Part shown: positions 37,462-46,197 of the stretch, in pieces
How positions within the stretch are numbered: the first letter of the stretch is position 1
Layout of the letters: each line of letters begins with the position of its first letter
NCBI GenBank assembly: GCA_900316475.1
Contig: ONDA01000006.1
Coordinates: forward strand, 141,755 to 205,754
Direction: 5' to 3'
DNA from: an uncultured Prevotellaceae bacterium
GTDB lineage: Bacteria; Bacteroidota; Bacteroidia; Bacteroidales; Bacteroidaceae
Length of the DNA: 64,000 bases
Notes under the pieces: model-generated
Seen by the model: only the letters and a program-made list of their open reading frames with translations
Database searches by the model: none
What the model was told of the DNA's origin: nothing
Made by a program: the position numbers and the translations under genes

Positions 37462-38406
37462 CTATTCCGTCTTAAACAAGTCCTTGATTCCGCCGATAGA
37501 CCCCAGCAGGTTCGTAGCCTCGTAGGGCAGGTAGACCGTCTTGGTCTTGTCGCCCTCAGCCAGTTCCTGCATCATCTGGATATACTTCTGTGCCAGCAGG
37601 TAGTTGGCAGGATTGGTCGACTTACCCACCGCCTCGGTAATCAGTTCGATGGCCTTGGCCTCGGCCTCAGCCACGCGGATGCGGGCCTGGGCCTCACCTT
37701 CGGCCTGGAGGATAGCCTCCTGCTTGGCAGCCTCGGCCTTGTTGACGATGGCCGTCTTCTCACCCTCAGAAGCCAGGATTTCGGCCGCCTTCTGACCTTC
37801 CGACGTCAGGATCTGTGCACGCTTGTTACGCTCGGCCTGCATCTGCTTCTCCATCGCCGTGAGGACGGAGTCGGGAGGCGTGATGTCCTGCAGTTCCACG
37901 CGGTTCACCTTGACGCCCCACTTGTCGGTGGCATCGTCGAGGACGGCGCTCAGTTTCTTGTTGATGGTGTCGCGCGAGGTCAGCGTCTCGTCGAGTTCCA
38001 GCTCACCGATGATGTTACGCAGTGTGGTCTGCGTCAGTTTCTCGATGGCGTTGGGCAGGTTGTTGATTTCGTAGGTAGCCTTGAAGGGGTCAACAATCTG
38101 GAAGTAGAGCAGTGCGTTGATTTCCGTCTGCACGTTGTCCTTCGTGATGACGTTCTGCTTCGGGAAGTCGTAGACCTGTTCACGCAGGTCGATGGTTGTA
38201 GAGTACTGGTAGCGGCCGTGGTTAAGGACGACAATCGACTTAGCGCGGTCGATGAAGGGGATAATCATGTTGATGCCCGGCTGGAGCGTGGCGTAGTAAC
38301 GTCCCAGGCGCTCTACAATCTTGGTTTCAGACTGGGGGATGATGACCAGTGCCATTTTGGCAAAGATTATCACACAGACGATGATGGCAATTAAGATGTA
38401 GCTCAT
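37462..38406 (-). CDS. SPFH/stomatin-family membrane protein (slipin, QmcA-like)
   Basis: 314 residues: one N-terminal transmembrane helix (YILIAIIVCVIIFAKMALVII), the SPFH/band-7 domain (IPQSETKIVERLGRYYATLQPGI onward) and a long Ala/Glu-rich coiled coil (about 200-275). The family forms ring-like oligomers and organises membrane domains or proteases. Two ATGs 6 nt apart could start it (38412 or 38406); I chose the second, which has AAGAA 6 nt before it. It follows an NfeD protein by 22 nt, the usual partner pairing. Confidence 0.92.
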   Translation of the reverse strand: MSYILIAIIVCVIIFAKMALVIIPQSETKIVERLGRYYATLQPGINMIIPFIDRAKSIVVLNHGRYQYSTTIDLREQVYDFPKQNVITKDNVQTEINALLYFQIVDPFKATYEINNLPNAIEKLTQTTLRNIIGELELDETLTSRDTINKKLSAVLDDATDKWGVKVNRVELQDITPPDSVLTAMEKQMQAERNKRAQILTSEGQKAAEILASEGEKTAIVNKAEAAKQEAILQAEGEAQARIRVAEAEAKAIELITEAVGKSTNPANYLLAQKYIQMMQELAEGDKTKTVYLPYEATNLLGSIGGIKDLFKTE

Positions 38407-38428
38407 AATCATTTCTTGTATTTGTTGT

Positions 38429-38887
38429 TTAGTTGATTGTTTCGACAGTAATAATAGTGCTCGCGCGACCGACGACACGGACATGGGAGCCCATGCCGAC
38501 GGGCTGGCCGTCGTGGCTGACAGCCTTCCAGACGTCGCCGTCAATCTGGACGCGGCCATAGCCGCCGGCCTCGATGGCCTCCACCACCCTGCCCTGCCTG
38601 CCCATCAGGGCGTCGGCGTTGCTCGCGCGGTTGGCGTCGTGCCGTTGAAGATAGCGCTTGGCAAACGGACGCACCCAGAAGAGACAGATGAGCGTGAAGA
38701 CCGCGAACAGGGCCAACTGCCAGTAGACATTCAGCCCGACAGCCGCCGTCAAAGCAGCAAAGACGGCACCTATAGAAAAGCAGATGATGAAGAAGTCACC
38801 CGCCGTGAGTTCCAGGATGAGGCAGACGACGGCGATGACGGTCCACACCTGCCACATGTTCAATAATAAATACTCCATGATATTCAT
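38429..38887 (-). CDS. NfeD-family membrane protein
   Basis: 152 residues: two or three transmembrane segments in the first 70 residues, then a soluble C-terminal OB-fold-like domain with MGRQGRVVEAIEAGGYGRVQIDGDVW, the NfeD signature. NfeD proteins work with SPFH/stomatin proteins, and here that partner gene follows. This is the short NfeD form without the ClpP-like protease domain. Starts 2 nt after ettA. Confidence 0.9.
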   Translation of the reverse strand: MNIMEYLLLNMWQVWTVIAVVCLILELTAGDFFIICFSIGAVFAALTAAVGLNVYWQLALFAVFTLICLFWVRPFAKRYLQRHDANRASNADALMGRQGRVVEAIEAGGYGRVQIDGDVWKAVSHDGQPVGMGSHVRVVGRASTIITVETIN

Positions 38888-38889
38888 GA

Positions 38890-40587
38890 CTAATCTTCCA
38901 TCAATTTACGATATCTGGCACGCTTAGGTTCCTCAAGTCCCAGTCGCTGGGCCTTGTTGACCTCGTACTCTGAGAAGTTGCCCTCGAAGTAGAAGACGTT
39001 TCCTTCGCCCTCGAACGCCAGTATATGCGTACAGATACGGTCGAGGAACCAGCGGTCGTGGCTGATGACCACGGCACAGCCGGCAAAGGCCTCAAGGCCC
39101 TCCTCAAGCGCGCGTAACGTATTGACGTCGATGTCGTTAGTAGGCTCGTCTAAAAGTAATACATTACCCTCCTGCTTCAGGGCGATGGCCAGATGCAGAC
39201 GGTTGCGCTCGCCACCGCTGAGCACGCCGCACTTCTTCTCCTGGTCGGCACCGCTGAAGTTGAATCTGCTAAGGTACGCACGTACATTGACATCCTTACC
39301 GCCCATGCGGATGGTCTCGTTGCCGCCGCTGACCACCTCGTAGACCGACTTTGCGGGGTCGATGTCCTTATGCTGCTGGTCGACGTACGACAGCTTCACC
39401 GTCTCGCCCACGCTGAACGTTCCGGCATCGGCCTGTTCCAGACCCATGATGAGACGGAAGAGCGTCGTCTTGCCCGCACCGTTGGGGCCGATGACGCCGA
39501 CGATGCCATTGGGTGGCAGCATGAAGTTCAGGTCGCTGAAGAGCACCTTCTCGCCGAAAGCCTTGGCCACGTGCTCGGCCTCGATGACCTTGTTGCCCAG
39601 TCGCGGACCGTTGGGGATGAAGATTTCGAGTTTCTCCTCCTTCTGCTTCTGCTCCTCGTTGAGCATCATCTCGTAGGAGTTCAGACGGGCCTTACCCTTG
39701 GCGTGGCGGGCCTTCGGTGCCATACGCACCCACTCCAACTCGCGCTCCAGCGTCTTGCGGCGCTTCGAGGCCGTCTTCTCCTCCAAGGCCAGTCGCTGGC
39801 TCTTCTGCTCGAGCCAGCTGGAGTAGTTGCCCTTCCAGGGTATGCCCTCGCCGCGGTCGAGTTCTAGAATCCACTCGGCGACGTCGTCGAGGAAGTAGCG
39901 GTCGTGGGTGACGGCAATGACCGTGCCCTCATACTGCTGCAGATGCTGTTCCAGCCAGTCGATAGACTCTGCGTCGAGGTGGTTGGTAGGCTCGTCGAGA
40001 AGCAGGACGTCGGGTTTCTGAAGGAGCAGTCGGCAGAGGGCTACGCGGCGGCGCTCACCCCCCGAGAGGTTGGTGACGGGCCAGTCGCCCGGCGGACAGT
40101 GCAGGGCGTCCATAGCGCGCTCCAGCTTGGAGTCCATGTTCCAGGCGTCGGTAGCGTCGATGATGTCCTGCAACTCGGCCTGGCGTGCCATGAGTTTGTC
40201 CATCTTGTCGGCATCCTCATAATATTCGGGCAGGCCGAACTTCACGTTGATGTCGTCGTACTCCTTCAGGGCGTCGTAGACGTGATGCACGCCCTCCTGG
40301 ACGTTCTCCTTCACGGTCTTCGTCTCGTCGAGGGGCGGGTCCTGCGGCAGGTAGCCCACGGTGTAGCCGGGGCTCCACACCACCTGCCCCTGGTACTGCT
40401 CATCCAGTCCGGCAATAATCTTCATGAGCGTAGACTTACCGGCACCGTTCAGACCGATGATGCCAATCTTCGCGCCGTAGAAGAAACTGAGGTAGATGTT
40501 CTTCAGTACCTGTTTCTGGTTCTGCTGAATGGTCTTGCTCACGCCGACCATCGAGAATATCACTTTCTTGTCGTCAACTGTTGCCAT
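38890..40587 (-). CDS. ettA: Energy-dependent translational throttle protein EttA (ABC-F)
   Basis: Cytoplasmic ABC-F ATPase that binds the ribosomal E-site and gates translation by ATP/ADP ratio. 565 residues with two ABC domains: Walker A GLNGAGKST and GPNGAGKTT; signatures LSGGERRRVALCR and LSGGERNRLHLA; Walker B LLLDEPTNHLD and LLLDEPTNDID. The linker between them is the charged helical P-site tRNA interaction motif (ERELEWVRMAPKARHAK). No transmembrane domain. Second gene after deoD, 9 nt downstream. Confidence 0.95.
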   Translation of the reverse strand: MATVDDKKVIFSMVGVSKTIQQNQKQVLKNIYLSFFYGAKIGIIGLNGAGKSTLMKIIAGLDEQYQGQVVWSPGYTVGYLPQDPPLDETKTVKENVQEGVHHVYDALKEYDDINVKFGLPEYYEDADKMDKLMARQAELQDIIDATDAWNMDSKLERAMDALHCPPGDWPVTNLSGGERRRVALCRLLLQKPDVLLLDEPTNHLDAESIDWLEQHLQQYEGTVIAVTHDRYFLDDVAEWILELDRGEGIPWKGNYSSWLEQKSQRLALEEKTASKRRKTLERELEWVRMAPKARHAKGKARLNSYEMMLNEEQKQKEEKLEIFIPNGPRLGNKVIEAEHVAKAFGEKVLFSDLNFMLPPNGIVGVIGPNGAGKTTLFRLIMGLEQADAGTFSVGETVKLSYVDQQHKDIDPAKSVYEVVSGGNETIRMGGKDVNVRAYLSRFNFSGADQEKKCGVLSGGERNRLHLAIALKQEGNVLLLDEPTNDIDVNTLRALEEGLEAFAGCAVVISHDRWFLDRICTHILAFEGEGNVFYFEGNFSEYEVNKAQRLGLEEPKRARYRKLMED

Positions 40588-40596
40588 GGCAAGACT

Positions 40597-41304
40597 TTAT
40601 ATCAATGAGAAAGCAACGTCCATCATGTGTGTGAACGTCGTCTGACGCTCCTCGGCAGTGGTCACCTCGCCGGTAATCAAGTGGTCGGAGATGGTGAGGA
40701 TGACCAGCGCACGCTTGCCGGCACGGGCGGCGTTCATATAGAGAGCCGTGGCCTCCATCTCGATAGCCAGCACGCCCATCTTCATCCACTTGTCGTTATG
40801 CGGGAATTCAGAATAGAACGTGTCCGACGACAGCACGTTGCCCACCTTATAGTGATAGCCCAGCTTCTCGCAGGTGTCGGCAGCGCCGCGCAGCAGGCCG
40901 AAGTCGGCAATGGGCGAGAACGTGCCGGGCAGCTCATACTGCGCACCGTAGTTGGAGTTGGTGCAGGCGCCCATGGCTATGCAGAGGTCGCCCACGTGCA
41001 GGTCGGTATTCAGCGAACCGGCGGACCCCACGCGGATGATGGTGTCGACGTCGTAGAAGTTGAACAGCTCGTAGGTATAGATACCGATAGAGGGTATGCC
41101 CATGCCGTGGCCCATCACGCTGACGGGCTTGCCCTTGTAGGTGCCCGTGAAGCCCAGCATACCGCGTACATTATTAAACTGGACGGGATTCTCGAGGAAG
41201 TTCTCGGCCATAAACTTAGCGCGCAGAGGGTCGCCTGCCATGATTACCGTCTTGGCAATTTCGCCTTTCTTTGCCCCGATGTGGGGAGTGGGAGTGTGGT
41301 TCAT
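40597..41304 (-). CDS. deoD: Purine-nucleoside phosphorylase, DeoD type
   Basis: Phosphorolysis of purine (deoxy)ribonucleosides to free base and (deoxy)ribose 1-phosphate in purine salvage. 235 residues, the length of the hexameric class. Visible marks: [55 protein letters not shown], and [10 protein letters not shown] with the base-binding Asp. It heads an apparent operon deoD-ettA-nfeD-SPFH-secreted protein. Confidence 0.96.
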   Translation of the reverse strand: MNHTPTPHIGAKKGEIAKTVIMAGDPLRAKFMAENFLENPVQFNNVRGMLGFTGTYKGKPVSVMGHGMGIPSIGIYTYELFNFYDVDTIIRVGSAGSLNTDLHVGDLCIAMGACTNSNYGAQYELPGTFSPIADFGLLRGAADTCEKLGYHYKVGNVLSSDTFYSEFPHNDKWMKMGVLAIEMEATALYMNAARAGKRALVILTISDHLITGEVTTAEERQTTFTHMMDVAFSLI

Positions 41305-41341
41305 AATTGTTGGTTTTTTAGTTGTTTAATACTTACGCTTG

Positions 41342-41349
41342 CAAAGATA
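41342..41349 (-). promoter_or_regulatory. -7 box for the deoD operon
   Basis: TATCTTTG on the minus strand, 37 nt before the deoD start, 14 nt from the divergent box of the SpoU gene. Confidence 0.5.
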
Positions 41350-41363
41350 AGAATTTTTTTTCG

Positions 41364-41371
41364 TAACTTTG
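41364..41371 (+). promoter_or_regulatory. -7 box for the SpoU methyltransferase
   Basis: TAACTTTG on the plus strand, 33 nt before the ATG. Confidence 0.5.
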
Positions 41372-41404
41372 CCATCTGAATAAAGAAAAATACTTAAAAA
41401 AATT

Positions 41405-42214
41405 ATGAAAGCAGACATCATTGAGATTACATCGCTCGACCAGTCGGGGGTAAACGTCTTCAGCAGACTGACCGAGGCACAGCTGCGCAACCGCACCGAA
41501 CCCAGCCAGGGCATCTTCATTGCCGAGAGTCCGAAGGTCATCAACGTGGCACTCGACCAGGGCTACGAGCCCACCGCCCTGCTCTGCGAGCGACGCCATA
41601 TAGAGGGCGACGCCAAGACCATCATCGACCGCTGCGGAGCCATACCTGTCTATACCGGTACGCGCGGCGTGCTGGAACAACTCACGGGCTACACCCTGAC
41701 GCGCGGCGTGCTCTGTGCCATGAGGCGCCCTGCCCCACCCGCTCTCGACGACGTTTGCCGTAAGGCACGGCGCGTGGTGGTCATCGACGGTGTGGTAGAC
41801 ACCACCAACATCGGCGCCATCTTCCGTTCGGCGGCCGCCTTGGGCATCGATGCGGTGCTGCTGACGCGCAACTCCTGCGACCCGCTGAACCGCCGGGCCG
41901 TCCGTGTGTCGATGGGCAGCGTGTTCCTGGTGCCCTGGACGTGGATTGACGACCCTGTGGACGACCTGACGCGGAGGGGATTCCTGACGGCGGCCATGGC
42001 GCTCACCGACGACTCCATAGCGCTGGACGACCCGCTGCTGAAACAGGCCGAGCGGCTGGCACTCATCATGGGCACCGAGGGCGACGGACTGCCCCACGCC
42101 ACCATTATGAAAACAAACTACGTGGTGCGAATACCGATGTCGCACCACGTAGATTCACTGAACGTCGCGGCAGCTGCCGCCGTTGCTTTCTGGGAACTGA
42201 GGGTTAGAGGTTGA
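41405..42214 (+). CDS. SpoU/TrmH-family RNA 2'-O-methyltransferase
   Basis: 269 residues. An N-terminal substrate-binding domain (GIFIAESPKVINVALDQGYEP) precedes the SPOUT knot fold with its three motifs: VIDGVVDTTNIGAIFRSA, IMGTEGDGLP and RIPMSHHVDSLNVAAAAAV. SAM binds in the knot and methylates a ribose in rRNA or tRNA; the target is not clear from sequence. Its 3' end overlaps the convergent phosphohexomutase by 11 nt. Confidence 0.92.
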   Translation: MKADIIEITSLDQSGVNVFSRLTEAQLRNRTEPSQGIFIAESPKVINVALDQGYEPTALLCERRHIEGDAKTIIDRCGAIPVYTGTRGVLEQLTGYTLTRGVLCAMRRPAPPALDDVCRKARRVVVIDGVVDTTNIGAIFRSAAALGIDAVLLTRNSCDPLNRRAVRVSMGSVFLVPWTWIDDPVDDLTRRGFLTAAMALTDDSIALDDPLLKQAERLALIMGTEGDGLPHATIMKTNYVVRIPMSHHVDSLNVAAAAAVAFWELRVRG

Positions 42215-43949
42215 GGTCTTTCTTCAGTGCCTCAATCTTCTCCTCGGCCTTCTTCGAGCAGCGCTCGTAGTCGGCAGCGTCGGCGAAGCTGGGGTCTTTC
42301 ACCTCGGTGTAGAACTTAATCTTCGGCTCGGTGCCCGACGGACGCACACTCACCTTCGTGCCGTCCTCGCAGAACCACTGCAGCACGTTCGACGTGTCGG
42401 GCATGTCAATCTTCTCGACGCTGCCGTCGGCCTTCTTGGCCTCCAGGGTCTTGTAGTCCTTCCACAGGCAAATCTTCGAACCGCCAAGCTCCTTCGGCGG
42501 GTTCTCGCGGAAGTTGGTCATCATCTGCTTAATCTCGTCCTGACCCGTCTTACCCGGACGCACCACGTTGATGGTGACCTCCTTCGAGAAGCCGTACTCC
42601 TTGTAGATGTTCATCAGCAGGTCGTAGAGCGTCATGCCGTTGTCGCGTGCCCAGGCGGCAATCTCGCAGATGAGGCAGATGCTGGCGGGGGAGTCCTTGT
42701 CGCGCACCTTGTCGAAGGGCAGGAAGCCGAACGACTCCTCGCCGCCGCCGATAAACTTCTTCTTGCCCTCGTTGACGCGTATCTCGTTGGCAATCCACTT
42801 GAAGCCGGTGTAGCAGTCCTTGTACTCCACGCCGTTCTTCTTGGCAATCTCGGCAATGACCTCTGTGGTAACGATGGTCTTCACCAGGAACTCGTTGCCC
42901 TTGAGCTGGCCGAGCTTCTTCTTGTTGGCAATGATATACCACGAGAACATCATGCAGGTCTGGTTGCCGTTGAGTATCTCCCACTCACCCTTGGGGTTGC
43001 GGCAGACGATGGCCAGACGGTCGGCATCGGGGTCGGAGGCTATCACCAGGTCGGCATTCAGGCGCGTACCTAACTTCATGCCTAAGGTCATGGCCTCGGC
43101 GTTCTCGGGGTTGGGGCTGACGACGGTGGGGAAGTTGCCGTCGATGACCATCTGCTCGGGCACCACATGGATGTTCTGGAAGCCCCATGAGCGCAGGGCC
43201 ATCGGGACGATGACGCGGCCAGTGCCGTGCATCGGGCTGTAGACGATGTTCAGGTCCTTCTGGCGCAGGATGACGTCCTGGTCGACCATAGCTTCCTTCA
43301 CGGCCTGGATGTAGTCCCAGTCCATCTCGCCACCGATGGGGATGATGAGCTCCTTGTTGCCATCGAACTTCACGTCCTCAATCTTCACCTTGTTCACCTC
43401 GTCGATGATGCCCTTGTCGTGGGGAGCCAGCACCTGGGCGCCGTCGTCCCAGTAGGCCTTGTAGCCGTTATACTCGCGGGGGTTGTGCGAGGCCGTCACG
43501 TTGACGCCGGCCTGACAGCCCAGCTGACGGATGGCGAAAGAGATTTCGGGCGTGGGGCGCAGGCTCTCGAACAGGTACACCTTGATGCCGTTGGCCGAGA
43601 AGATGTCGGCAACGGTCTCGGCGAACATGCGGCCGTTGTTGCGGCAGTCGTGACCCACCACCACGGCCGGCTGTATGCCGGGGAATGCCTTGTTGATGTA
43701 GTTGGCAAAGCCCTGCGTGGCCATACCCACGATGTACTTGTTCATGCGGTTGGTGCCGGCACCCATGATACCGCGCAGACCGCCCGTACCGAACTCCAGG
43801 TTCTGATAGAAAGCGTCGATTAAGGCCGTCTTGTCATCGTTGTCAAGCATAGCCTGTACTTCCTTACGTGTCTCCTCGTCAAAGGCAGGAGAGAGCCACT
43901 CTTTTGCTATTGCCTCGCACTGGGCAATCAGCTGTGCGTTATTCTCCAT
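42204..43949 (-). CDS. Phosphoglucomutase/phosphomannomutase-family enzyme
   Basis: Alpha-D-phosphohexomutase of 581 residues that interconverts hexose 1- and 6-phosphates. The catalytic phosphoserine loop is VTASHNPREYNGYK, the metal loop is SDPDADRLAI, the sugar-binding loop is GGGEESFGF, and the phosphate loop near the end is RPSGTEPKIKFY. The length fits the PGM2-like branch common in Bacteroidota. Own -7 box at 44000-44007. Confidence 0.95.
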   Translation of the reverse strand: MENNAQLIAQCEAIAKEWLSPAFDEETRKEVQAMLDNDDKTALIDAFYQNLEFGTGGLRGIMGAGTNRMNKYIVGMATQGFANYINKAFPGIQPAVVVGHDCRNNGRMFAETVADIFSANGIKVYLFESLRPTPEISFAIRQLGCQAGVNVTASHNPREYNGYKAYWDDGAQVLAPHDKGIIDEVNKVKIEDVKFDGNKELIIPIGGEMDWDYIQAVKEAMVDQDVILRQKDLNIVYSPMHGTGRVIVPMALRSWGFQNIHVVPEQMVIDGNFPTVVSPNPENAEAMTLGMKLGTRLNADLVIASDPDADRLAIVCRNPKGEWEILNGNQTCMMFSWYIIANKKKLGQLKGNEFLVKTIVTTEVIAEIAKKNGVEYKDCYTGFKWIANEIRVNEGKKKFIGGGEESFGFLPFDKVRDKDSPASICLICEIAAWARDNGMTLYDLLMNIYKEYGFSKEVTINVVRPGKTGQDEIKQMMTNFRENPPKELGGSKICLWKDYKTLEAKKADGSVEKIDMPDTSNVLQWFCEDGTKVSVRPSGTEPKIKFYTEVKDPSFADAADYERCSKKAEEKIEALKKDLNL

Positions 43950-43999
43950 AAGCTGTGTTTTAGTTTTGTTTTAGATTTGCAAAATTCGTATATTGTCTA

Positions 44000-44007
44000 C
44001 AAAGTTA
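44000..44007 (-). promoter_or_regulatory. -7 box for the phosphohexomutase
   Basis: TAACTTTG on the minus strand, 50 nt before the start. Confidence 0.45.
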
Positions 44008-44068
44008 AGCAATAATCGCGGAAGATTACACGTTCGGCCTCCTTTTTTTTGTTTTTTTAGCAATCAAG

Positions 44069-44106
44069 GGAAAGAAAAAAGGAGTTCTTTGCGTAAAGAA
44101 CTCCTT
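44069..44106 (-). terminator. Rho-independent terminator of the HU-like gene
   Basis: AAGGAGTTCTTT and AAAGAACTCCTT make a perfect 12-bp stem with a 4-nt loop, followed on the minus strand by TTTTTTCTTT. Confidence 0.85.
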
Positions 44107-44115
44107 CCACTTCGC

Positions 44116-44673
44116 TTAAGGCTCGTCGTCGGGATCGGGGTCTGGCTCAGGGTCGGCCTCGGCCTGGCTGATGGCGTAGGTCGACAGCGGCGTGCGCACC
44201 TGGTAGGTGTAATCCTTGCCGTCCACCGTCTTGTGCTTCGCCTCAATGAGGTCGTGCATCTCGAAGACGCACTTCTTCATCAGCTCGCGCGACGTGAGCT
44301 TCTCACCCTTAGCGTTCTCAGGACGGAAGCGCATGTGGACGCCGACGATGTGCTCCTGCGGCGAATACGCCTCCACGGTGGTGGTGCCGGCCAGCTTGTT
44401 CTCAATCGTCGGGTAGAACGTACCCAGACCGTCCAGCTTCACCGGCTGTCCTTGGGTCATCATCTCGGTCATGCACTCCACCAGCTGCTGCAGCACCAGT
44501 ACTACCATCGAGTAGTCGGCCAGCTTGCCGTGCGATGTCATGTGACGGGCGAAACCCTTCAGCGACAGCGGTTCCTTACTCTCGGCCTCGCCGAAATACT
44601 GTCCGTACGACTTCGACGTGGTCAACGTGTTCTTCCTCAGGTTCACGAGGAAACTAATTTCATTTCTTGCCAT
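44116..44673 (-). CDS. HU-like DNA-binding protein
   Basis: 185 residues of the HU/IHF-like type found in Bacteroidales beside VirE/DUF3987 genes. The N-terminus is MARNEISFLVNLRKNTLTTS; LKGFARHMTSHG and KLDGLGTFYPTIENK correspond to the dimer core and arm region, and the C-terminus is an acidic DPEPDPDPDDEP tail. It probably bends DNA in the cytoplasm. An upstream in-frame start crosses the promoter box at 44766-44773, so the ATG at 44673 is used. It has its own promoter and terminator. Confidence 0.87.
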   Translation of the reverse strand: MARNEISFLVNLRKNTLTTSKSYGQYFGEAESKEPLSLKGFARHMTSHGKLADYSMVVLVLQQLVECMTEMMTQGQPVKLDGLGTFYPTIENKLAGTTTVEAYSPQEHIVGVHMRFRPENAKGEKLTSRELMKKCVFEMHDLIEAKHKTVDGKDYTYQVRTPLSTYAISQAEADPEPDPDPDDEP

Positions 44674-44765
44674 TTTGTTGATGTTTTTCGTGGTATTAGA
44701 AACTCGTTGCGACGAACTGTATCGGGTCGCCGCCTCCCGCCTTTTTAAGAGCTCTTTTCTGCCTA

Positions 44766-44773
44766 CAAAGTTA
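44766..44773 (-). promoter_or_regulatory. -7 box for the HU-like gene
   Basis: TAACTTTG on the minus strand. It implies a leader of about 90 nt before the ATG at 44673. Confidence 0.5.
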
Positions 44774-44817
44774 CAAAAAATCTGCGAGACTACCAAATAT
44801 TTTGAAAGAAATTTTCA

Positions 44818-44852
44818 AAAAAAACACACAAAGAGCAGCGCGCCCTTTGTGT
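44818..44852 (-). terminator. Terminator of the primase-like operon
   Basis: ACACAAAG and CTTTGTGT form an 8-bp stem around an 11-nt GC-rich loop, followed on the minus strand by GTTTTTTTTG. It lies 15 nt after the DUF3987 gene. Confidence 0.75.
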
Positions 44853-44867
44853 AGTTTACTTAAGCTT

Positions 44868-46184
44868 TCATGCAAGGTTGCAAGGTTGCAAGGTTTGCGT
44901 CTTCGTCCAGTTGTTCTTGTCGGCCTTCTCAATCCACCCTTCCGCTTTCCAGCGGCTTAGTATTGAGTAAAGTGTACCGTCGGCACATTCGTTACCCTTC
45001 AAGCGGCGCAGGTCATCGATACTGAAGGGCGACGGCAACTGTTGAAGGACGTTCTGGTTGACAGTGGCTGTCGGCATCCGGTCTCTAACCCTTTCGTTCT
45101 GCAGCTTCAGTAGCGGACCGAACAGGCGGCATTGGTTCTGTAGCGTGTACTCCGCCATTGTCAGTGCAAACTCTATGCAAGCGTTCGACTCCTTACCGAC
45201 CAACAGCATGAAGATAACCCCACAGCGAAAGCCGATGACGGCAGCTCGGCGACGGTAGATGTCCTTGATGGTGTCGAGCATCTGGGCAGCCTCCAGACGC
45301 TTCTGCTCCTGCCATTCGTCGATGGCCTTGCTCAGGCGCGGTGTTGTCTTGAAGCCCTTGGCCTCGCGCAGTTTTCTGATGCCCTCCTGGATGGCATTCA
45401 TGTCGGCCTCGGTTATTTTCTTGAACTTGGGCATCTTGCGGAACGAGTTGTCGGGCATCTCGGCAATCATCGTTCTTGATGAGAGTCCGTTCGAGGCATT
45501 CTCGTTGCCATACATCTTGAGGAACGAGCACGCCTGTCCGCAGATGGTCCACGAATAGAAAGCCTTGACATTGCCCGACTGCGAGTTCAGCGACATATAG
45601 TCCTGACCGAAGTTTGAGCCGTCCCAGGCCTTTCGGTAAACGTCGTACTTAGCCGACCACGAGCCGGCGCCGTTGGTCTTCAGCAGTGTGTCGGCCTCGG
45701 ACTCAATGCTGTAGAGGCAGTGTCCACGGGCGTTGATCTGGCGCTGCAGCAGCTTGGCTACTGAGATGGTGATGGGTACGACGCGCACACAGCCGTCGGG
45801 TGCCTGCTGGCCGCGCTCGTTAGCCTTGCGGGTGCGGTTCTGCTTGGCGACCTCTTCCTCCTGTGCCCTGACCACCTCGTCCTCCTGGCGCAGCGGTGCT
45901 ATCCACTGTTCCACGACGTCCTCCACCACGCTCTTGTTGTCGCTCTGCTCGCCCTTGATAAAGGCAAAGAGGCCCATGTGGTGTGTCTTGCCGTTACAGT
46001 ACTCGTAGGTCACCTGGTCGGCCAAGGTGGCCAGTGCAGGCATCAGTCCCATCAGGATGGGCATGTGGAAGTCCTCGGGATAGGGTTTCAACGTAGCCTT
46101 CAACGCTGGGGGCAGCTGGCGAAAGTTTACTACTGGCATTGTCTCGTTGGCCTTTGCGGCCGTTGTTGGATTTTGTTTTCTCAT
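44868..46184 (-). CDS. DUF3987-family protein, probable replication or helicase-like ATPase
   Basis: 438 residues. DUF3987 proteins sit beside primase-like proteins in Bacteroidales elements and are thought to be ATPases. Here the expected P-loop region reads IKGEQSDNKSVVEDVV, where the usual GxGKS Gly is Asn, so nucleotide binding is uncertain. The remainder is helical, with a long charged segment (DEVVRAQEEEVAKQNRTRK) and a C-terminal winged-helix-like end (DDLRRLKGNECADGTLYSILSRW). The final residues LQPCNLA are encoded by an 8-bp repeat array. Start chosen at the ATG at 46184, 13 nt after the primase-like gene; an earlier in-frame start would overlap it. Confidence 0.8.
   Translation of the reverse strand: MRKQNPTTAAKANETMPVVNFRQLPPALKATLKPYPEDFHMPILMGLMPALATLADQVTYEYCNGKTHHMGLFAFIKGEQSDNKSVVEDVVEQWIAPLRQEDEVVRAQEEEVAKQNRTRKANERGQQAPDGCVRVVPITISVAKLLQRQINARGHCLYSIESEADTLLKTNGAGSWSAKYDVYRKAWDGSNFGQDYMSLNSQSGNVKAFYSWTICGQACSFLKMYGNENASNGLSSRTMIAEMPDNSFRKMPKFKKITEADMNAIQEGIRKLREAKGFKTTPRLSKAIDEWQEQKRLEAAQMLDTIKDIYRRRAAVIGFRCGVIFMLLVGKESNACIEFALTMAEYTLQNQCRLFGPLLKLQNERVRDRMPTATVNQNVLQQLPSPFSIDDLRRLKGNECADGTLYSILSRWKAEGWIEKADKNNWTKTQTLQPCNLA
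44870..44893. repeat. Array of 8-bp TTGCAAGG repeats at the end of the DUF3987 gene
   Basis: Three units of TTGCAAGG (first one slightly altered) in tandem, covering the last codons and stop. The reverse-orientation word recurs at 51207-51237, and the forward word at 51355-51384. Confidence 0.75.
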
Positions 46185-46197
46185 ATTACTGAAATTT

